A DNA stretch of 64,000 bases from RAM1 sp050247515. Its GTDB lineage: Bacteria; Pseudomonadota; Gammaproteobacteria; Burkholderiales; Burkholderiaceae_C. The notes under the pieces are model-generated. The model made no database searches. It was not told the DNA's origin and worked only from the letters and a program-made list of their open reading frames with translations. Made by a program: the position numbers and the translations under genes. The stretch is from the NCBI GenBank assembly GCA_050247515.1, contig JBFWUB010000008.1, forward strand, positions 62,001-126,000, in the 5' to 3' direction. How positions within the stretch are numbered: position 1 is the stretch's first letter; every line of letters starts with the position of its first letter. Below, in pieces: positions 25,280-33,873 of this stretch.

Positions 25280-28171
25280 TCAGGCCAGTTCCGTCAGGAA
25301 TTTCTGGGCCCGGGCCTTCAGCGCACCCGAAGCTTCGGCCACGACTTCTTCAGCCAGGCTGCGCGCGCCATCGGGGTCACCGATGGCATTGAACTCTTCA
25401 GCCAGGGCAAGTTTGGTGGCCAGCGGGTCGGACCCGGAGTCATCAAAGCCGGTGCTCAGCGGCGTACCAGCGGTGTCCTGCGCATCTGCCAGCGAAGGCA
25501 ATGAATCCAGCGCTGCCGATGGGGGGGGCGCACTGGCTGCCGGTGCCGAGCCCAGGTCCAGCGACAGTGAGCCCATGTCGAATTCAATCATGCCGGAGTC
25601 CAGGGCAGGTTCCGGCGTGGATGCAGAGGGCGCAGGCGACGGTGCGGGTGCGGCCGGCGGGGCATCAAGGCCGTCCAGCGAAAAGCTCAGCTCGTTTTCT
25701 GACAACGTGAGATCGGGCGCCGACAGGCGAACGGGCTCGTCCGCCATGGGCGGCAGGTCCGGCACGCCCGAAGGCGGCAGGGCCACCGTCCCGCTGCCAA
25801 AGTCCATGTCAAGGGATGAGGGTTGCGGCGCTGGCGTGGCGTTGAACGCCACGGTGGGCTCCAGCTGGACGGGGGTGGTGGACAGCAGGTCAGGGCCAGT
25901 ACCGGGGGAAGACGGGTCGTCATCACCCAGCGAAAAGTCCAGGTCGAGGTCCAGATCCACCGACGGTGCCGCCGCCTGGGCTGCGTCGGTGGGCAGCACA
26001 TGCGTGGCGGTGGCCATCGCAAAATCATGGCCGGATCCGGCGGATACGGCCGCCATTGCCACTGTGCCCGTGCCACCGGTGGGCTGTCCACCCGGACGGT
26101 ACATCGGGTTGGCTGGATCCAGCTCCTGGCCAAGCTCGCAAATGTGTTCCCAGTCAGGACCTTCGCCCCGCGTCAGGCTGTACGCATCGGTGGCGACCAT
26201 TTCAAAGGCCTTGGCGTCACGTCGCTTTGAATAGATCTCCAGCAGCTTGCCGTGGATGGCCACGCGTTGAGGATTGGTGCGAAGCGCTTCCTTGAGGATT
26301 TCCTCGGCCTGAAGGTCACGGCCATAAGCCAGATACACATCGGCTTCTGCCACCGGGTCCACATCGCCTGCTGCGTCAAGCTGGCTGGGGGAATAGACCA
26401 TCGACGAACCGGTGGGCCCGCCTTCGTTGGTATCAATGCGCTGGCCGCCGCTGGCGCCGAAGAAGGAATCAGGCTGCAGCCTGCTTTCCAGGAAGGAGCT
26501 GTCCACCTGTGTGGATTTTTTGCGTTGGCGCACGCGATAGAACACGAAGCCCAGCACCAGGGCCAGCAAGCCGCCCACAGCCGCAGGAATCAGTGGGTTG
26601 CCCAGGAGCTCATCCACAAAGCTGGATTCGGGTTCAGGCACGGGCACCGGCGCGGGTTTGGGTGCGGCCGGCTTGGGGGCCGCGACCGGGGCCGGCGCGG
26701 CTGCCGGCGCAGGTGCGCTCGCAGCAGCAGCCGGGGCCGATGCAGATGGCGATGCGGGAGCAGCGACAGCCACGGCCGCGCTTGCCGGGACGGCCGCTGC
26801 CGAAGCGACCGCCGGTGCCGACACCGCCGGGGACACGGGTGCGGGCGCCGCAGCGGCTGGCGTGCCTGTGGGGGCTGCAGCGCCGCTGGCACCAGCGGGG
26901 ACAGCGACCGCCGGCCTGGAAGCCGCTGCTGCCGCCGGGCTGGCGGCAGGCGTCGCGGCGGTGGCCGGCCCACTGGCCGTTCCCAGCCGGTTCAGTTCAG
27001 CAATGTTCTTGTTCAGCTCGGCGACCCGGGCGGCCGCTTCCTTGGCCTGCCGTTCCCTGGCGATCTTGTCTTCGGTCGCTTTGGCCTGAACAGCCCCCTT
27101 GGACAAGGTCAGCTTGTCGGGCGCGGCAGCGGCTGGCTTCTTGTCCTCGACCTTGGCTTGCAGCCTGCCACTGGCCTGGCGGTCAGCCGCCGCGACCTGG
27201 GCCGCAGGCACGCCCTCAGCCAGCTTGCGGCGGAATTCATTGAAGTCCCTGCTTTGAGCCAGGACGGTGCGGCCTGCCTCGCTGGCCTCGACCAGTGCGG
27301 CCTGTTCTGCGGTCGGCAGGTCCAGCACCGCGCCAGCCTTCACGCGGTTGACGTTACCGCCAATGAACGCGTCCGGATTGGCGCGCAGCATGGCCACCAG
27401 CATCTGGTCCAGAGAGATGCTGGCGGGTTTGTTGGCCGCAGCAATCCTGCCGGCCGTATCCCCGGCCTGGACGGTCACCTTGCGGCCTTCGACAGGGGCT
27501 GGCGCGGGGCGTGGCGCCGCCTGCTGGACGGGCGCGGGCGCAATCGGGCGCGATGCCGGCGCGGGCGCTGGCCTGGCGGCAACGGGCGGTGCAGTGACAA
27601 CCGCGGGGGGCACAGGCGCGGCCAAGGGGGCCGGGGTTGCGGGCCGGACAGCGGGGGCCGGAGGAACCTGGGCAACCGAGGGCGCTGCCGGTGCAGCCGG
27701 TCTCAGGCTTGGCGGGTCAAACAGCATCGTGTAGTCGCGCACGATGCGCCCCGAAGACCAGTTGGCTTCCAGGATGAGGTCAATGAAGGGTTCGTTGACG
27801 GGCCGGTCGCTTGCCAGGCGCAAGAACATGCGCCCGCCTGGCCGCTGTTGCAGCGTGATGACCAGGCTGCCCATGGCTGCGTTGTACTCAAGGCCGGCGG
27901 CTCGAAAGGCTTCGGGCGAGGCGACGCTGGCGCGCAGGCTCGCGGCTTCTTCGGGGGTGATCTCGGGAATGTCGATATCAGCGCGCAGCGGCTCGCCCAG
28001 GGCGGACTGGACGGTGATGCGGCCCAAGGCGAGAGCCTGGGCGTCGGGACTGAAGGATCCGGCTGCGATAGCAGCTGCCAGTGCCAAGGCGGATGCGTGC
28101 CAGCGCGGCGGTTTTCCCGTCAACTTGTGCGCCTCCATTGCTTGGTCTGCAGGCAACTTTTTTCTGATCAT
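25280..28171 (-). CDS. fimV: FimV/HubP-family polar hub protein
   Basis: A 963-residue membrane-anchored organiser of polar functions such as type IV pili. It has a signal peptide ending near DAQALA, then the FimV N-terminal domain (LGRITVQSALGEPLRADIDI), a LysM-like peptidoglycan-binding part near residues 229-287 (VTVQAGDTAGRIAAAN), a long Ala/Pro-rich stretch, one TM helix near residues 525-550, TPR-like helices near 640-680 and the FimV C-terminal domain at about 910-963 (KLALAEEFNAIGDPDGA). The cytoplasmic part is acidic. The start at 28171 is the longest; an ATG at 28138 would give a more ordinary signal peptide length. Neither has a strong ribosome site. Confidence 0.92.
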   Translation of the reverse strand: MIRKKLPADQAMEAHKLTGKPPRWHASALALAAAIAAGSFSPDAQALALGRITVQSALGEPLRADIDIPEITPEEAASLRASVASPEAFRAAGLEYNAAMGSLVITLQQRPGGRMFLRLASDRPVNEPFIDLILEANWSSGRIVRDYTMLFDPPSLRPAAPAAPSVAQVPPAPAVRPATPAPLAAPVPPAVVTAPPVAARPAPAPASRPIAPAPVQQAAPRPAPAPVEGRKVTVQAGDTAGRIAAANKPASISLDQMLVAMLRANPDAFIGGNVNRVKAGAVLDLPTAEQAALVEASEAGRTVLAQSRDFNEFRRKLAEGVPAAQVAAADRQASGRLQAKVEDKKPAAAAPDKLTLSKGAVQAKATEDKIARERQAKEAAARVAELNKNIAELNRLGTASGPATAATPAASPAAAAASRPAVAVPAGASGAAAPTGTPAAAAPAPVSPAVSAPAVASAAAVPASAAVAVAAPASPSASAPAAAASAPAPAAAPAPVAAPKPAAPKPAPVPVPEPESSFVDELLGNPLIPAAVGGLLALVLGFVFYRVRQRKKSTQVDSSFLESRLQPDSFFGASGGQRIDTNEGGPTGSSMVYSPSQLDAAGDVDPVAEADVYLAYGRDLQAEEILKEALRTNPQRVAIHGKLLEIYSKRRDAKAFEMVATDAYSLTRGEGPDWEHICELGQELDPANPMYRPGGQPTGGTGTVAMAAVSAGSGHDFAMATATHVLPTDAAQAAAPSVDLDLDLDFSLGDDDPSSPGTGPDLLSTTPVQLEPTVAFNATPAPQPSSLDMDFGSGTVALPPSGVPDLPPMADEPVRLSAPDLTLSENELSFSLDGLDAPPAAPAPSPAPSASTPEPALDSGMIEFDMGSLSLDLGSAPAASAPPPSAALDSLPSLADAQDTAGTPLSTGFDDSGSDPLATKLALAEEFNAIGDPDGARSLAEEVVAEASGALKARAQKFLTELA

Positions 28172-28306
28172 GCGGACAACAGCCTCGCCACTGAATTTGC
28201 TAAAACGACCATAACATCAATGTCTTAGGCTGACAAGCTGAGACAGCTTTTAACTTCTGTGTGCCTGAAACGCGCGCGGTTACACGGGCCCGATGTTGTC
28301 ATGCGA

Positions 28307-28339
28307 CAACGGCCTGTAACCGCTGATTACAGGCCGTTG
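28307..28339 (-). terminator. Strong hairpin between asd and fimV, possible terminator or attenuator
   Basis: CAACGGCCTGTAA (28307-28319) and TTACAGGCCGTTG (28327-28339) form a perfect 13-bp stem with a 7-base loop. It starts 20 bp beyond the asd stop codon. No clear T-run follows on the reverse strand, so intrinsic termination is uncertain; it may instead stabilise the asd mRNA end or reduce read-through into fimV. Confidence 0.5.
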
Positions 28340-28358
28340 GGCGTCTGGGTGGCGCAGA

Positions 28359-29498
28359 TTATGCGTCAAGCAGGATGCGCAGCATGCGGCGCAGCGGTTC
28401 GGCCGCGCCCCACAGCAACTGGTCGCCGATGGTGAAGGCGCCCACGTATTCCGGGCCCATTGCCAGCTTGCGGATGCGACCGACCGGGATACCCAGCGTG
28501 CCGGTTACCGCCACCGGCGTCAGGTCCTTCAGGGTCGCTTCCTTGTTGTTGGGCACGACTTTCACCCAGGCGTTGTCGGCGGCGAGCATGGCTTCGATGT
28601 CGGCCAGCGGCACATCCTTCTTCAGCTTGAAAGTCAGTGCCTGGCTGTGGCAACGCATGGCACCGATGCGCACGCAGAACCCGTCCACCGGCGTTTCGGC
28701 CGTGCCGAACTGTGCGCCCTGGCCCAGGATCTTGTTGGTTTCGGCGCCGGCTTTCCATTCCTCGCGGCTCACGCCATTGCCCAGGTCCTTGTCGATCCAG
28801 GGGATCAGTGAGCCGCCCAGCGGGACGCCAAAATTGGCTGTCTCGTCAGAAGTGAGCGATTGCTGCTTGAGCAGGACCTTGCGGTCGATTTCCAGGATGG
28901 CGGACTTGGGGTCGTCCAGCAGGCTGCGCACCTCGGCGTTCAGCGTGCCGAACTGCGTGAGCAGCTCGCGCATGTGCTGGGCGCCGCCGCCCGAGGCCGC
29001 CTGGTAGGTCATCGAGCTCATCCATTCGACCAGGCCCGCCTTGTACAGCGCGCCCACGCCCATCAGCATGCAGCTGACAGTGCAGTTGCCGCCGATCCAG
29101 TTGCGCCCGCCCTTGACCAGGGCATTTTTGATGACCGGCAGGTTGACCGGGTCCAGGATGATGATGGCGTCGTCCTTCATGCGCAGCGTAGAGGCGGCGT
29201 CAATCCAGTGGCCGGTCCAGCCGGCAGCGCGCAGCTTGGGGAAAACCTCGGTCGTGTAGTCGCCGCCCTGGGCGGTGATGACGATGTCGCACTTTTTCAG
29301 GGCGTCGATGTCGTACGCGTCCTTGAGGGTGGTTTCGTTCTTTGCCTGCGCCGGGGCCTTGCCGCCGGCGTTGGAGGTGGAGAAGAACACGGGCTCAATG
29401 AGGCCGAAGTCACCTTCGGCCTGCATGCGGTCCATCAGGACCGAACCCACCATGCCGCGCCAACCGACGAGGCCTACGAGATTTCCAACCTTGCTCAT
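28359..29498 (-). CDS. asd: Aspartate-semialdehyde dehydrogenase
   Basis: A 379-residue NADP enzyme that reduces aspartyl phosphate to the semialdehyde for lysine, threonine, methionine and cell-wall diaminopimelate synthesis. The N-terminal VGLVGWRGMVGSVLMDRM binds NADP. The catalytic Cys is in GGNCTVSCMLMGVG and the catalytic His in RIGAMRCHSQALTF. The ATG at 29498 is used; the codon before it is an in-frame GTG. AAAGGG lies a few bases upstream. It follows leuB by 81 bp in the same direction. Confidence 0.97.
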   Translation of the reverse strand: MSKVGNLVGLVGWRGMVGSVLMDRMQAEGDFGLIEPVFFSTSNAGGKAPAQAKNETTLKDAYDIDALKKCDIVITAQGGDYTTEVFPKLRAAGWTGHWIDAASTLRMKDDAIIILDPVNLPVIKNALVKGGRNWIGGNCTVSCMLMGVGALYKAGLVEWMSSMTYQAASGGGAQHMRELLTQFGTLNAEVRSLLDDPKSAILEIDRKVLLKQQSLTSDETANFGVPLGGSLIPWIDKDLGNGVSREEWKAGAETNKILGQGAQFGTAETPVDGFCVRIGAMRCHSQALTFKLKKDVPLADIEAMLAADNAWVKVVPNNKEATLKDLTPVAVTGTLGIPVGRIRKLAMGPEYVGAFTIGDQLLWGAAEPLRRMLRILLDA

Positions 29499-29531
29499 CA
29501 CTATCGCCCTTTCAGAAAAGTTATCTGGTTT

Positions 29532-29553
29532 CCCCGGCTCGTCTGGGCCGGGG
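29532..29553 (-). terminator. Small GC hairpin between leuB and asd
   Basis: CCCCGGC and GCCGGGG form a 7-bp stem with an 8-base loop in the 81-bp leuB-asd spacer. A mixed A/T stretch without a pure T-run follows on the reverse strand. It may be a weak terminator, an mRNA-processing site or chance. Confidence 0.3.
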
Positions 29554-29579
29554 AGGGCGCGCGACGAACCGGAGCTGTT

Positions 29580-30668
29580 CTATCCCTTGGTAATGGTTTT
29601 GGTGATGGCGGCCACGACGGCATCACCCATTTCGCGGGTGCCTGCCTTGGTGGTGCCTTCAGACCAGATATCCGCCGTGCGCAACCCCGACGCGAGTACG
29701 TCCTTGACCGCGGACTCGATCCGGTCGGCGGCTTGGGGTTGGTTGAGTGAGAAGCGGAGCATCATGGCAGCGGACAGTATTGTAGCCAAAGGATTGGCAA
29801 TCCCTTTGCCGGCGATGTCCGGCGCGCTGCCGTGACTCGGCTCGTACAGGCCCTGGTTGCTGGAGTTCAGGCTGGCCGAGGGCAGCATGCCGATGGAGCC
29901 GGTGAGCATGGCGGCCTCATCGCTCAGGATGTCGCCGAACATGTTGCCCGTGACCACCACGTCGAATTTCTTGGGGGCGCGCACCAGCTGCATGGCAGCG
30001 TTGTCCACGTACATGTGATCCAGCTCGACGTCGGGGTATTCCTTGCCGACTTCGGTGACCACGTCCTTCCAGAACTGGAAGGTTTCCAGCACATTGGCCT
30101 TGTCCACGCTGGTCACGCGCTTGCTGCGCTTACGCGCGGCCTCGAACGCCACGCGGGCGATGCGCTCGATCTCGGGGCGGCTGTAGCGCATGGTGTCGAA
30201 AGCTTCCTCGGCGCCGGGGAAGTGTCCGTCCACCGCCGTGCGGCGCCCGCGCGGCTGACCGAAGTAGATGTCGCCGGTCAGCTCACGGATGATGAGGATG
30301 TCCAGGCCCGCGATCAGCTCGGGCTTGAGGCTGGAAGCGCCCACCAGCTGCTCGTAGCAGATCGCCGGGCGGAAGTTGGCGAACAGGCCGAGGTTCTTGC
30401 GCAGGCCCAGGATAGCCTGCTCGGGGCGCAGGGGGCGGTCGAGCTTGTCGTACTTCCAGTCGCCCACGGCGCCAAACAGCACGGCATCCGCGTCCTTGGC
30501 GAGCTTGAGCGTGGATTCGGGCAGCGGGTGGCCATGGGCTTCGTAGGCGGCGCCGCCGACCAGTGCGGTTTCCATCTCGAACTTCAGGTCCAGGACGTTG
30601 AGGACCTTCACGGCCTCGGCGACGATTTCGGTACCGATGCCGTCACCCGGCAGGACTGCGATTTTCAT
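29580..30668 (-). CDS. leuB: 3-Isopropylmalate dehydrogenase
   Basis: A 362-residue NAD enzyme that oxidises and decarboxylates 3-isopropylmalate in leucine synthesis. The start MKIAVLPGDGIGTEIV, the substrate loop RELTGDIYFGQPRG, the metal site TGNMFGDILSDEAAML and the NAD-site part EPSHGSAPDIAGKGIANP are all present. The length is standard. It follows leuD by 32 bp and precedes asd, as in many betaproteobacteria. Confidence 0.98.
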   Translation of the reverse strand: MKIAVLPGDGIGTEIVAEAVKVLNVLDLKFEMETALVGGAAYEAHGHPLPESTLKLAKDADAVLFGAVGDWKYDKLDRPLRPEQAILGLRKNLGLFANFRPAICYEQLVGASSLKPELIAGLDILIIRELTGDIYFGQPRGRRTAVDGHFPGAEEAFDTMRYSRPEIERIARVAFEAARKRSKRVTSVDKANVLETFQFWKDVVTEVGKEYPDVELDHMYVDNAAMQLVRAPKKFDVVVTGNMFGDILSDEAAMLTGSIGMLPSASLNSSNQGLYEPSHGSAPDIAGKGIANPLATILSAAMMLRFSLNQPQAADRIESAVKDVLASGLRTADIWSEGTTKAGTREMGDAVVAAITKTITKG

Positions 30669-30700
30669 GTGCTTGTCTTTGTTGGTTGGGTCTTGAGAGG

Positions 30701-31351
30701 TCAGCCGGCCAGCGACTGTGCCAGCCAGGGTTTTTGCGCCAGCCGTTGCGCCTCGAAGCTGCGGATCTTGTCGGCCTGGCGCAGTGTCAGTCCGATATCG
30801 TCAAAGCCGTTGAGCAGGCAGTAGCGGCGAAATGCCTGCACTTCGAACGGGATTTCCTCACCCTGGGGGCGCACGATGACCTGTCGTTCCAGGTCGATCG
30901 TGAGCTGGTAGCCGGGGAAAGCGGCCACTTCGTTGAACAGCTGGTCCACCGTGGCCTCGGGCAGCACGATGGGCAGCAGGCCGTTCTTGAAGCTGTTGTT
31001 GAAGAAGATGTCGGCAAAGCTGGGCGCGATGATGGCGCGAAAGCCATACTGGTCCAGCGCCCAAGGCGCATGTTCGCGCGAGGAGCCGCAGCCGAAGTTC
31101 TTGCGCGCCAGCAGGATGGATGCGCCCGCGTAGCGCGGCTGGTTCAGCACGAAGTCCGGGTTGGGCTTGCGGCTGGCAGGGTCCTGGCCCGGCTCGCCGT
31201 GGTCCAGGTAGCGCCATTCGTCAAACAGGTTGACGCCAAATCCGGTCTTGCGGATGGACTTGAGGAACTGCTTGGGAATGATCGCGTCGGTGTCCACGTT
31301 GGCGCGGTCCATGGGGGCCACGAGGCCCTTGTGTACGTTGAATTTCTGCAT
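30701..31351 (-). CDS. leuD: 3-Isopropylmalate dehydratase small subunit
   Basis: A 216-residue small subunit of the isopropylmalate isomerase. The swivel-domain motif NFGCGSSREHAPWAL and the start MQKFNVHKGLVAPMDRANVDTDAI are diagnostic. The ATG at 31351 begins 2 bp after the leuC stop, so the two subunits are translated together. The longer open frame upstream is inside leuC and is rejected. Confidence 0.98.
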   Translation of the reverse strand: MQKFNVHKGLVAPMDRANVDTDAIIPKQFLKSIRKTGFGVNLFDEWRYLDHGEPGQDPASRKPNPDFVLNQPRYAGASILLARKNFGCGSSREHAPWALDQYGFRAIIAPSFADIFFNNSFKNGLLPIVLPEATVDQLFNEVAAFPGYQLTIDLERQVIVRPQGEEIPFEVQAFRRYCLLNGFDDIGLTLRQADKIRSFEAQRLAQKPWLAQSLAG

Positions 31352-31353
31352 GA

Positions 31354-32775
31354 TCAGGCGAACTTTCTGACGTCGACGAAATGGCCGTGCACGGCGGCGG
31401 CGGCGGCCATGGCCGGGCTGACCAGGTGCGTCCGCCCACCCGCGCCCTGGCGGCCTTCGAAGTTGCGGTTGCTGGTGGAGGCGCAGCGCTCGCCCGGCTC
31501 CAGCCGGTCGGCGTTCATGGCCAGGCACATCGAGCAGCCGGGCTCGCGCCATTCAAAGCCCGCGGCCTTGAAGATTTCATGCAGGCCTTCGCGTTCGGCC
31601 TGTTCCTTCACCACGCCGGAGCCCGGCACCACCATCGCCAGCTTGACGTTCCTGGCGACCTTCTGGCCCAGCTTCTTGACGATGGCCGCTGCTTCGCGCA
31701 TGTCCTCGATGCGGCTGTTGGTGCACGAGCCGATGAACACCTTGTCCACGTGGATGTCGTCCAGCGCCTTGCCCGGCTCCAGGCCCATGTAGGTCAGCGC
31801 GCGCTCGATCGCACCGCGCTTGACGGCGTCCTTTTCCTTGTCCGGGTCGGGCACGCGGGCATCGACGCCCAGCACCATCTCGGGCGACGTGCCCCAGGTC
31901 ACCTGGGGAATGATCTGCGTGGCGTCCAGTTCGACCACAGCGTCGAAGGTCGCGTCGGGGTCGGATTGCAGGGTCTTCCAGTAGGCCACTGCCTGCTCCC
32001 ATTCGACACCGCGGGGTGCGAGGGGACGGCCCTTCACGTACTCGATGGTCTTGTCGTCCACGGCAACCAGGCCCGCGCGCGCGCCGCCTTCGATGGCCAT
32101 GTTGCACACCGTCATGCGGCCTTCCATGCTGAGGCCGCGGATGGCCGAACCGGCGAACTCGATGGTGTAGCCCGTCCCGCCGGCCGTGCCGATGCGGCCG
32201 ATGATGGCCAGCACGATGTCCTTGGCCGTCACGCCGGGGGCGAGCTTGCCCTCGACCTTGACCAGCATGTTTTTGGCCTTCTTGGCCAGCAGCGTCTGGG
32301 TCGCCATGACGTGCTCGACCTCGCTGGTGCCGATGCCGTGCGCCAGCGCGCCGAACGCGCCGTGGGTGGAGGTGTGCGAATCACCGCAGACCACGGTCAT
32401 GCCCGGCAGCGTGGCGCCCTGCTCGGGGCCCATCACGTGCACGATGCCCTGCTGCTTCGAGAGGAAGGGGAAGAACGCCGCGGCGCCGAATTCGGCGATG
32501 TTCTTGTCCAGCGTCGTGACCTGTTCCTTGCTGATCGGGTCGGTGATGCCGTCATAGCCCAGTTCCCAGCCCGTGGTGGGTGTGTTGTGGTCGGCCGTGG
32601 CCACGATGGAGCTGATGCGCCAGACCTTGCGCCCGGCCTGGCGCAGGCCTTCGAACGCCTGCGGGCTGGTGACTTCATGGACCAGGTGACGGTCGATGTA
32701 GAGAATGGCGGTGCCGTCCTCTTCGGTGTGGACGACGTGCTCGTCCCAGATCTTGTCGTAAAGGGTGCGTCCCAT
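31354..32775 (-). CDS. leuC: 3-Isopropylmalate dehydratase large subunit
   Basis: A 473-residue iron-sulfur subunit converting 2-isopropylmalate to 3-isopropylmalate. Cluster ligands lie in FIGSCTNSRIEDMR and PGCSMCLAMNADRL. Other aconitase-family motifs are VCGDSHTSTHGAFGALAHGIG and GVEWEQAVAYW. The start MGRTLYDKIWDEHVV is canonical. It is the first gene of the long leftward array and lies 26 bp after a LysR gene of the same direction. Confidence 0.98.
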   Translation of the reverse strand: MGRTLYDKIWDEHVVHTEEDGTAILYIDRHLVHEVTSPQAFEGLRQAGRKVWRISSIVATADHNTPTTGWELGYDGITDPISKEQVTTLDKNIAEFGAAAFFPFLSKQQGIVHVMGPEQGATLPGMTVVCGDSHTSTHGAFGALAHGIGTSEVEHVMATQTLLAKKAKNMLVKVEGKLAPGVTAKDIVLAIIGRIGTAGGTGYTIEFAGSAIRGLSMEGRMTVCNMAIEGGARAGLVAVDDKTIEYVKGRPLAPRGVEWEQAVAYWKTLQSDPDATFDAVVELDATQIIPQVTWGTSPEMVLGVDARVPDPDKEKDAVKRGAIERALTYMGLEPGKALDDIHVDKVFIGSCTNSRIEDMREAAAIVKKLGQKVARNVKLAMVVPGSGVVKEQAEREGLHEIFKAAGFEWREPGCSMCLAMNADRLEPGERCASTSNRNFEGRQGAGGRTHLVSPAMAAAAAVHGHFVDVRKFA

Positions 32776-32801
32776 GGTTTCCTCGTGGTGTGGCTTGAAT
32801 T

Positions 32802-33737
32802 TTATTCGGCGGGGCCGCGCAGGTGATCAACCAGCAGGCGTGCCGTCACCGGCAGGGTGGAGAAGTCCCGGGCCAGCAGCTCGATGCGGCGAGCCGCCCA
32901 CTCATCGGCCAGTGTCACGCTGGTCAGCTCGCCCAGCCCGCGCATGAGCTCGAATGCGCGTTGCGGCATTACGCCCACGCCCAGGCCCTTGTCGATCATG
33001 CGGCACATGGTGTCCAGGCCGGACACGCGCATGCGCAGGCGGATGACGCGCCCGGCCTGCTGCGCGGCCTGGTGCATGGACAGGTAGATGGAGCTGTTGG
33101 CGTGCAGGCCCACATGGTCGAACACCAGTGTGTCGGTGAAGGGTACCGGGCCCCGCCCATCCAGCGCGTGGCCGCGCGGCACCACCAGCACCAGCTGGTC
33201 CTGCCGGTAGGGCAGCGACTGCAGCTGGCCCAGCCCGGTGCGGCCTACGCTGCCGGTGTTGCACACGCCCAGGTCGGCTACGCCTTCCTGCACCGCGCGC
33301 GCCACTTCGGTGGACAGGTGTTCCTCCAGATCGATCTTGACCTCGCCATGGCGGCGGATGAACGAGCCCAGGTCTTCGGGCAGGAACTGCACCACGGCGG
33401 AGATGCTCGCGTGGATGCGCACGTGGCCGCGCACGCCATCGGCGTACTCGCTGAGCTCGGCCTGCATTTTTTCCAGGCCGAAAAGCACCGATCGCGCATG
33501 GTGCAGCAGGCTCTCGCCGGCGGGGGTCAGGTTCACGCCGCGGGTGTGGCGGTGCAGCAGCGGTGTTTGCAGCGCGGCTTCGAGGTCCGACAGGCGTTTG
33601 CTGATCGCTGACGCGGCGATGAATTCCCGCTCGGCAGCCTTGCCGATGCTGCCGAGCTCGCACACCGCTACAAACAATTGCAGCGAGGTCAGGTCAATGC
33701 GGCGGGCAAAGTTGCGCTCGGAAGGTCTCACGGGCAT
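32802..33737 (-). CDS. LysR-family transcriptional regulator
   Basis: About 311 residues, with an N-terminal winged helix-turn-helix (LTSLQLFVAVCELGSIGKAA, then SAISKRLSDLE) and a C-terminal ligand-binding domain from about residue 95 onward (RGHVRIHASISAVVQFLP). It resembles LysR proteins next to leuC in betaproteobacteria. The start at 33737 puts the helix-turn-helix at the usual distance; an ATG at 33770 would add 11 residues and further in-frame sequence extends to 33917. It lies directly upstream of leuC, so control of leucine synthesis genes or of gltA is possible, but no target site was identified. Confidence 0.88.
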   Translation of the reverse strand: MPVRPSERNFARRIDLTSLQLFVAVCELGSIGKAAEREFIAASAISKRLSDLEAALQTPLLHRHTRGVNLTPAGESLLHHARSVLFGLEKMQAELSEYADGVRGHVRIHASISAVVQFLPEDLGSFIRRHGEVKIDLEEHLSTEVARAVQEGVADLGVCNTGSVGRTGLGQLQSLPYRQDQLVLVVPRGHALDGRGPVPFTDTLVFDHVGLHANSSIYLSMHQAAQQAGRVIRLRMRVSGLDTMCRMIDKGLGVGVMPQRAFELMRGLGELTSVTLADEWAARRIELLARDFSTLPVTARLLVDHLRGPAE

Positions 33738-33822
33738 CGTGTATGGCGATGAAGGTTTGAATTCTCCCATTGAAGAGGTTTTTCCGTCATCGCATTTCAA
33801 GATGGCTATGTGCGCAAAAGCA

Positions 33823-33852
33823 AAACCCGCCGGGCTTGCGCACGGCGGGTTT
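33823..33852 (-). terminator. Rho-independent terminator of gltA
   Basis: AAACCCGCCG and CGGCGGGTTT form a 10-bp stem with a 10-base loop. On the reverse strand it is followed by the T-rich TGCTTTTGCG. It lies 21 bp beyond the gltA stop and before the LysR gene. Confidence 0.8.
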
Positions 33853-33873
33853 AGAAGGGGGCGGTGTGCCAGA

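Noticed and set aside
26600..27700. Possible tandem repeat array
   Set aside because: The repetitive look is the Ala/Pro-rich linker coding region of fimV; no exact repeat unit or spacer pattern is present.
31381..32826. 481-residue forward open frame over leuC
   Set aside because: Antisense shadow; leuC has complete cluster motifs and operon context.
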